DNA of 30,000 nt from Glandiceps talaboti. Lineage: Eukaryota > Hemichordata > Enteropneusta > Spengelidae. The notes beneath the pieces are model-generated. The model saw nothing but the letters and a program-made list of their open reading frames with translations. It was not told the DNA's origin and ran no database searches. A program made the translations under genes and the position numbers. Location of the stretch: NCBI RefSeq assembly GCF_964340395.1, contig NC_135565.1:15032209-15062208 (forward strand), read 5' to 3'. The stretch's first letter is position 1. Every line of letters begins with the position of its first letter. Positions 23,375 to 30,000 of the stretch are shown piece after piece.

Positions 23375-23680
<306 letters not shown>

Positions 23681-23948
23681 GTATATCCTGTGTTAGTTAA
23701 ATGTATATTTCTGATTTTAAAGTATAAACAACTGTCCTCTGTTACAAATTACTGGCATAAAAATGAAGATAAGGAAATAAAATTTTTATTGTCTGTAGAG
23801 TGTGTATATTATGTACAGTGGGTTGACCTGTATCACTGCTTTAGTAGATGTAATGAGCTGAACACTCACTGGAAATGTCACCAGCTTGGTAAATCATACC
23901 AGCTATAAAGCTAGCAGTCACAAAGCAGTTCAGCTTCACTGTTTTGTA

Positions 23949-24122
23949 AGGGACGGTTTATATTGTGTCCCTGTAAGGGATGGTCTATAGTGTGTCCCTG
24001 TATTAAAGGGATGGTCTATAGTGTGTCCCTGTATTAAAGGGATGGTCTATAGTGTGTCCCTGTGAGGGATGGTGGTGTGTCCCTGTATTAAAGGGATGAT
24101 CTATAGTGTGTCCCTGTATTAA
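23949..24122 (+). repeat. 31-bp minisatellite, about six units
   Basis: Units of the type AGGGATGGTCTATAGTGTGT followed by CCCTGTATTAA, with one diverged first unit and one shortened unit (about 24063-24090). Each unit holds AGGGA and TCCCT, so units are partly self-complementary. Confidence 0.93.
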
Positions 24123-24298
24123 GCCAATTTGCATACAGAGCATAACAATTTCTCACAATGCACCAAAAATTGGTATTTTACTTTATGATGTTTTGATTCA
24201 CAAACAAAAATCAAGTTTTTATTATTTTGACCCCAAATGACTTTCTGAAAATTTTCACAACAGTTTGTAATTATTGAGTAGGTAAAATCTCGTGGAGT

Positions 24299-24327
24299 CC
24301 CCCCTCCCCCTCCCCCTCCCCCTCCCA
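24299..24327 (+). repeat. (CCCCCT)n tract
   Basis: Five C-rich hexamers in a row; the minus strand is G-rich and could form a quadruplex. Confidence 0.95.
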
Positions 24328-24629
24328 ATATTTTACTGCATGGGATTCCTGTTAAATTGATAGTAAAAGGTATATGGATCATATCTAAGCCAATTTAACC
24401 AGATCAGAAACCACCTAATTCCCAGTGTTACTATGGTTCCTAAACCGTAGTAAAAACACTGAACTAAGTAGTCAATTTGAATGGATGGCTTAAAGAGTAA
24501 ACAGTTATTCTGAAGGAGAAACAGATAATATTATCACCAACCTTGCCACATGAAAACAAATCTCAATGAATTAGTACAGGGACACACAGTTTATAACTAA
24601 CATAAGCCGCAGTACAAACATTGGCATGA

Positions 24630-24929
24630 CAGGACTTGACATTAGCTTTTTTCTTTGGTAGTCCCAGTGGTCTACCAATTTCAGATATTGGTAGTCCAAG
24701 GATGGTGACCAATAGTCCCATATTCCTGCTCTGAAATTTAGAGTTCCCCTTAGAGTGTTGGAAATGTGTTATTAAAATACTTTACGTCTCTAAATCCTCC
24801 CTCAGTGAAATCTTTGCATAATAAGTGGTAGCCTGAGTGGGCTACCAGTACCACCTACAAATTACTGTAGCCCCATGACAAGAATTGGTAGTCTTTGGAC
24901 ATGGGACTAACTGTTAATTTTGAGCCCTG
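24630..24929. mobile_element. Degenerate hAT-like MITE, about 300 bp
   Basis: The left end CAGGACTTGACATTAGC and the inverted right end CAGGGCTCAAAATTAAC match imperfectly, and the interior has further inverted similarity (TTGGTAGTC and TAGTCCCAT motifs). CAGGG-type ends suggest hAT. No clear target duplication was found, consistent with age. Confidence 0.4.
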
Positions 24930-25483
24930 ATATATACAAATAGAAATGGGAGGAATGCCTGAAAGATAAGATACAAAACATATCTCCTGGTCAAAACAAA
25001 ATCAATTTCTCAAAGTCAGAATGGATATAGAGTTGTGTGAGATGTTGACGGTTTTTTGGTCAAGGTTAAAGGTTTACACATGTATAGGAATAAACCAGTA
25101 AGTAACACAGATACATGGAAGTAGATTGATTTGCTGGTATCTAAACTTATCTAGTGGTTTTTGTACAGTAATTTAGCCAGGATATTTATTGCCTGTGGTG
25201 AGAAAATCTATAAACAACAAATATGAAAATAAACTGAAAATGGAAACCCTTCCTATGACCAACCTGCATATTACTTTTGAAAAAGAATGTTATCAGAAAT
25301 AACCACAGATATTCATTGTTTATTTACACAGTGCCTTATCTGTGTGACTGAGTGTGAGGTGTCAGTTCCTTTGCCATAATAGTATTCAATGTTTGGCAGT
25401 ACATATTGACTGGTACTACCAGTGTAAAACTATGTAGAACTAGGAAGTTACACGTTGTTAATATGTAGTGATAGTTTGTCAAG

Positions 25484-25659
25484 CAGTGTACCTCCTAATG
25501 ATAACCAAATTTTGTTGTTGTGAGTCAAAATGATAAAAACTGGCATTGCTTGTAAGTCACCACATAGTATAGTAAGAGATAGGGGAACACCAAATTTTGG
25601 TGCATCATTCACTACAAATTGTGTGCCCGTGGTGTCAAATTGGCTTTGAGGGTACACTG
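25484..25659 (+). mobile_element. hAT-type MITE, copy 1 (176 bp)
   Basis: Ends are CAGTGTACCTCCTAA and, inverted, CAGTGTACCCTCAAA. Flanking octamers TTGTCAAG and GTGTCAAG match at 7 of 8 positions, the 8-bp target duplication expected of hAT elements. The interior (AAATTTTGTTGTTGTGAGTC and on) matches the copies at 28033 and 29328. Confidence 0.8.
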
Positions 25660-25859
25660 GTGTCAAGGCATTTAAAAACCATGATAACATAGGAAGTACA
25701 TGGTTTAGGTGTTGTAAGTTTAAACTGTATATCTGATGGCATAAGCTCAGTAAATATTGGCTTTTATTATATTTTGGTACATTTTACCGGGTATATTGAA
25801 TTTCCTTTATTGTAAATACTGTGAGAACAGACAGGTACGGTACATGTACTATGATGTAG

Positions 25860-26472
25860 ATGGACAGACAAACACTGACAGATAGACAGAGAAACATACA
25901 CATACAGACAGACAGTTTGACAGATAGAGGAACAGACACATACAGACAGAGTTTGACAGAGGAACAGACATATACAGACAGAGTTTGACAGAGGAACAGA
26001 CATATACAGACAGAGTTTGACAGAGAGAGGAACAGACACATACAGTTTGACAGGAACAGACATATACAGACAGAGTTTGACAGAGAGAGGAACAGACACA
26101 TACATACAGACAGTTTGACAGAGGAACAGACACATACAGACAGTTAGACAGATAGACAGAGGAACAGACACATACAGACAGTTAGACAGATAGACAGGAA
26201 CAGACACATACAGACAGTTAGACAGATAGACAGAGGAACAGACACATACAGACAGTTAGACAGATAGACAGAGGAACAGACACATACAGACAGTTAGACA
26301 GATAGACAGAGGAACAGACACATACAGACAGTTAGACACATAGACAGAGGAACAGACATATACAGACAGTTAGACACATAGACAGATAGAGGAACAGACA
26401 CATACAGACAGTTAGACAGATAGACAGAGGAACAGACACATACAGACAGTTAGACAGTTAGACAGATAGACA
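25860..26472 (+). repeat. GACA-rich minisatellite of about 610 bp
   Basis: About fifteen units built from GAACAGACACATACAGACAG followed by TTAGACAGATAGACAGAG (38 bp), with a variant left part carrying GTTTGACAGAG units of about 30-48 bp. Long minus-strand open frames rich in Cys, Val and Ser here are produced by the repeat. Confidence 0.95.
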
Positions 26473-27283
26473 GCCATAAACTATTGTAACTTGTTTATTT
26501 GCAATTTGTGAATATTTAGTTTCAACCTGAAAGTGGTCCAAGCTGAGTATGAAAATATTTACAAAAAAACCTTCAATTTACTATTCTAGTATAATGTTAA
26601 TGTTGATATATACTATCTATGACATTACAATTTGAGTTCTTGCATAGGTAGGCCTAAACAATTGTTTGGTTTCGGTTACCTGACCACAGCTACATGTAGT
26701 TTTTCACTTAGAACTGTTGATTGCAATATGGTAGGCAGTCCCAGTAGTACATTTTTTGATGCTATAGTAATACGTCATCGGATCATTTCAGGTTTGACAT
26801 CAGTTAATTGCAAGTGATGGCTAAGTGTACATCAGTAAATACTGATACTGTGAATACCATTTGATAGGTAAAGAAAATCACATCCTGGAAACTTATAAAC
26901 CTTAATGTTTGTGTCCCTTTAACTCCAGGTATTATAATACGCCAGTCCCTGATATTTTAGTTGATTTTATGAACAGGAAACATTTACATAAAGTTGCTAG
27001 AAATGTACTTGCTGAATGACACTTAACAGTAACACTGAATACATTTCAATTGTATATACTTGTAGTTCATTGAATTGTATGGAATCGAAATCGGAATCGG
27101 ATGTACTCTTCCCATTTTTATCAGTCAAGATAAGAAGGGATAAGAAGGACAGACATAGTTTAGAGTTATTATCGGTAGTAGGATGTTGAGTCATATACCA
27201 GTCTGTATGCATGTTGTACCATATACACTACCAGGGAGCAGATATCACTTAGTCTTGAAAATTTGCAGAACTCCGCATTTTTA

Positions 27284-27311
27284 TGGGGGGGGGGGGGGGG
27301 GGAGGGGGGGT
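27284..27311 (+). repeat. Poly-G tract
   Basis: About 27 G residues with one interrupting A; a second run of about 13 G lies at 27450-27462, and C runs lie near 28765-28775. Confidence 0.95.
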
Positions 27312-27625
27312 GTCTGTCGAGGGGGTAGCCAGAGACTTTTCATTGGCTTTTTAATCTATTGATCATACAATCATGATGTGGAATCACTACATCAATAAGT
27401 TAACAAGTTTCAGGGCTAGTGAGGTGGTTTCAGTATTAACGATAAGTTGGGGGGGGGGGGGGCTAGTAGTGAGGGGATTTTGGTTTGTAAAAAACTTGTA
27501 TAAATGATATTTCCAAACCATAGGGTTAATTGTAGGTTTGTTCAACTGATGACAACATTTGCTACAAATGTAAAACTAACTGAAGATTCAAGTTGTGTTT
27601 GTACAGAATTACTACATGTATACCT

Positions 27626-27830
27626 TTTTATGACTTTTCTAAGCAAATAATTGAAATGACAAAAAACTTTAGTTTTGCTTTTTATCAGCAGTAAACAACC
27701 TAGTGGTCAACTGTAACTATGGAAACATGGAGATCTTTTTGTGACTTTTCTAAGCAACTTTTGACAAAACTTTAGTTTTGCTTTTTATCTGCAGTAAACA
27801 ACTTAGTGGTCAGCTGTAACTATGTAATTT
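27626..27830 (+). repeat. Tandem duplication of about 100 bp
   Basis: TGACTTTTCTAAGCAA, then ACTTTAGTTTTGCTTTTTAT, then CAGTAAACAAC and a TAGTGGTCA box occur twice, around 27630-27725 and 27740-27825, with small indels. Confidence 0.9.
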
Positions 27831-28032
27831 TTCAATCTGATGAGGATAGTCTACCAAAGACAAACTGAAATCTTAATGCCACAAAACTTTGAACTGCTTG
27901 TGTGTTATAACCTTTATAAAGCATTTGATCTAAATGCACCAAGATGATGAACATTTTATTTGGTCAATTTAAAAACTACTTGAATCTTTGGATAGCTTTA
28001 CACCTCATATCAGTGGACTTTTGGGTTTTGGT

Positions 28033-28202
28033 CAGTGTGTCCTCTAAGCCAATTTGACATGCCACTGACACACACAATTTTGATTGACGCACCAACATTT
28101 TGCGTTCCTATCTCTTACTATGTGGTGACTCACAAGAAATGCCATTTTTTTCTCATTTTGAGTCACAACAACAAAATTTGCCTATCGTTAGAGGGCACAC
28201 TG
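28033..28202 (-). mobile_element. hAT-type MITE, copy 2 (170 bp, opposite orientation)
   Basis: Ends are CAGTGTGTCCTCTAA and TTAGAGGGCACACTG. Flanking octamers GTTTTGGT and GTTTTGAT match at 7 of 8. The interior matches the other two copies on the opposite strand. Confidence 0.85.
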
Positions 28203-29327
28203 GTTTTGATGTTTTTATAAGTTATAGAGTACATCATGTAAGAAGTGACAATTAGTCATGCACAATGTATGTTGTAATGTTTTTCCAGGATTTTCGTTGT
28301 GAACTGATCCTTGTTTTCAATCATTTCCTGTAGCCTACATATTTCAGATATAAAAAACAATGTATTTCCTGGTAATTTAAGGGAAGTTTATGCAACTGTA
28401 CTGTAAGTGTAACTACCTTATATACATTTACCATGTAAGGATTTATGCTGGCATGGATTTCTTGATTAATTAATAAGTCAATATTTGTACAAGTTTATTT
28501 GACATGTACACAACCTTACAATCACTAGCTAATATTTTGTTTTCTCAGGTCATAAAAGTTCAGCTATGTGAGAAATAATCCAAAAGCATTTCTCCATGGC
28601 TTACAAATTCATGATCAAGACTTAGTTAAGTATATTAATGTTTTGAAATTTCTATAAAATCCTGTGTTTCCCAACTTGTAGCTTTTTCTGTGCAAACAAA
28701 TAGTCCATGGAATTTTTTTAAAGAGGATCTTAGTGTTTCTGATAGTTCTTTTTCACCACCTATCCCCCCCCCCCTCCTCACTTCCAACACTCCAACCAAT
28801 TACATCATTTGGTAGGAAATGTAACCCTAATAATGTGCAGGAATAGATCATAATGACGAGAAAAGTCAATCAACATACAAAAAAAAAGTATTTAAAAAAG
28901 TATGTACATTGCATGCATTGTGCGTGTTACAAAATGCATTTGTGTGTGTCTGGATATACATGTACGTGTATTACTGTATACATATAACTTGTATATGTAT
29001 GACTATGAGTGGTGCGAGTACATTTGTATATGAATATATGTTTTATGTACATGTCTTGTGTGACTGTGTGGCCCACAAACCTTTCATTGCTTTCAAGTCT
29101 AGTGACACTCAATTATTTCAAAACCAATGATGACTGTCTAGGCAGGTAACTGGTGCAGTGAGAAAGAGAAAGTTTGATAGGTGGATAGACAATGACAGAC
29201 TACATACATGTACATACCCATACTGGAGTAGAGCAGAAGCCAAGCAACCCAAACACAGATAATGTGTACATGTATAAAGTTAGCTATTACCAGAGTTTTA
29301 ATTGTGTGTGGTTATTTATGTAGCTAA

Positions 29328-29497
29328 CAGTGTGCCCTCTAATAATAGCTAAATTTTGTTGTTGTGAGTCAAAATGAGAAAAAACTGGCATTTCTTGTGT
29401 CACCACATAGTAAGAGATAGGGAAAAACCAAATTTTGGCGTGTCACTAGAAACTGTGCGCGTCAGTGGCGTGTCAAATTGGCTTAGAGGGCACACTG
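29328..29497 (+). mobile_element. hAT-type MITE, copy 3 (170 bp)
   Basis: The ends CAGTGTGCCCTCTAA and TTAGAGGGCACACTG are perfect 15-bp inverted repeats. Flanking octamers GTAGCTAA and CTAACTAA match at 6 of 8. It has the best-preserved ends of the three copies. Confidence 0.85.
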
Positions 29498-29830
29498 CTA
29501 ACTAATGGATTTTACAATGTACCATAGTGGATATTACTATCAATATTTAAGCTGTTACCAAAATTAGGAGATCATGAAAATATACACTGCAGCTGTTACA
29601 TCATTGGTGAACATATGTATACATACAGACCTATTGTTAAAACTTTGATGTGAAGGCCAACTCTAGATGAGAGGATAGTTTGAATCACAAAGGCTACTTT
29701 AGTAATTACTGTGTTGATACAAGTGTGTTATCGGTAAACTCATTTGTCAGTGAATGAACTGGCTTGTTTTTGCTAGTTTTGGAGCCTAAATAAGACTCCC
29801 AGATGAGTTTCTGAGTCACCTAAAGACCTA

Positions 29831-29901
29831 TGATTCAATCCCATACTCACATCAGGGGTAATCGTTGATTCAATTCCATATTCACATCAGGGGTAATCGT
29901 T
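29831..29901 (+). repeat. 35-bp tandem duplication
   Basis: Two adjacent units starting GATTCAATCCCATACTCACA and GATTCAATTCCATATTCACA, each ending CAGGGGTAATCGTT. Confidence 0.95.
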
Positions 29902-30000
29902 GCTACATGTAATTGTTAATTAATTCATGCGGATTACATAGGATTCTTTTGTTCTAAACCGACTTTTTGTAATAGCTTTGTCAGATTAAGCTTTCTTTCA

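Noticed and set aside
25784-26207. Overlapping minus-strand frames of about 94-146 codons, Cys/Val/Ser-rich
   Set aside because: They lie entirely in the GACA minisatellite and share its period.

Overview
The window is animal nuclear DNA. Its genes are split by introns with clean GT-AG junctions, intergenic space is large and AT-rich, and microsatellites and small non-autonomous transposons are abundant. Two compact 9-exon mitochondrial-type cytochrome P450 genes, an ANKS1-like ankyrin gene start, and the style of the repeats suggest an invertebrate deuterostome such as amphioxus. That is an inference from general character; no single sequence proves the species.

Left two thirds (1 to about 19620): two copies of a roughly 9-10 kb segment lie head to tail. 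Copy A covers 1 to about 9750 and is cut by the left window edge. Copy B covers about 10762 to 19620. About 1 kb of sequence with no partner inside the window separates them. Each copy carries one complete minus-strand P450 gene (A, 309-6473; B, 11059-17340) followed by the same upstream region. I joined the exons by eye using frame, splice sites and P450 motifs. Both genes give an open 518-residue protein with every exon the same length in the two copies, and the proteins differ at about 27 positions (about 95% identical). Both keep the catalytic and haem-binding motifs, so they look like two working paralogues. Several differences cluster in two short patches, one of them the loop after the ExxR motif that usually lines the active site. 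The introns and upstream regions differ by insertions, microsatellite expansions and one segment of about 0.94 kb flanked by 71-bp direct repeats.

Middle (about 19620-21574): non-duplicated spacer with ATTCT-type microsatellites, a retroelement-like tail and a TA-flanked MITE, ending in the promoter and leader of a plus-strand gene.

Right third (21575-30000): the first coding exon of an ANKS1 (ankyrin repeat and SAM domain) orthologue at 21575-21675 ends in a consensus splice donor. Everything to its right appears to be its long first intron. I found no second exon. The intron holds a 56-bp inverted repeat between two (TA)n tracts whose tip, on the minus strand, resembles a Penelope-type hammerhead ribozyme with a damaged core, plus three copies of one hAT-type MITE, a degenerate larger hAT-like element, a 31-bp and a GACA-rich minisatellite, and poly-G tracts.

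The P450s and ANKS1 are divergently oriented, with about 4.2 kb between start codons. They are not expected to share a pathway: the P450s should be mitochondrial mono-oxygenases of sterol or xenobiotic type, and ANKS1 is a cytoplasmic signalling scaffold.
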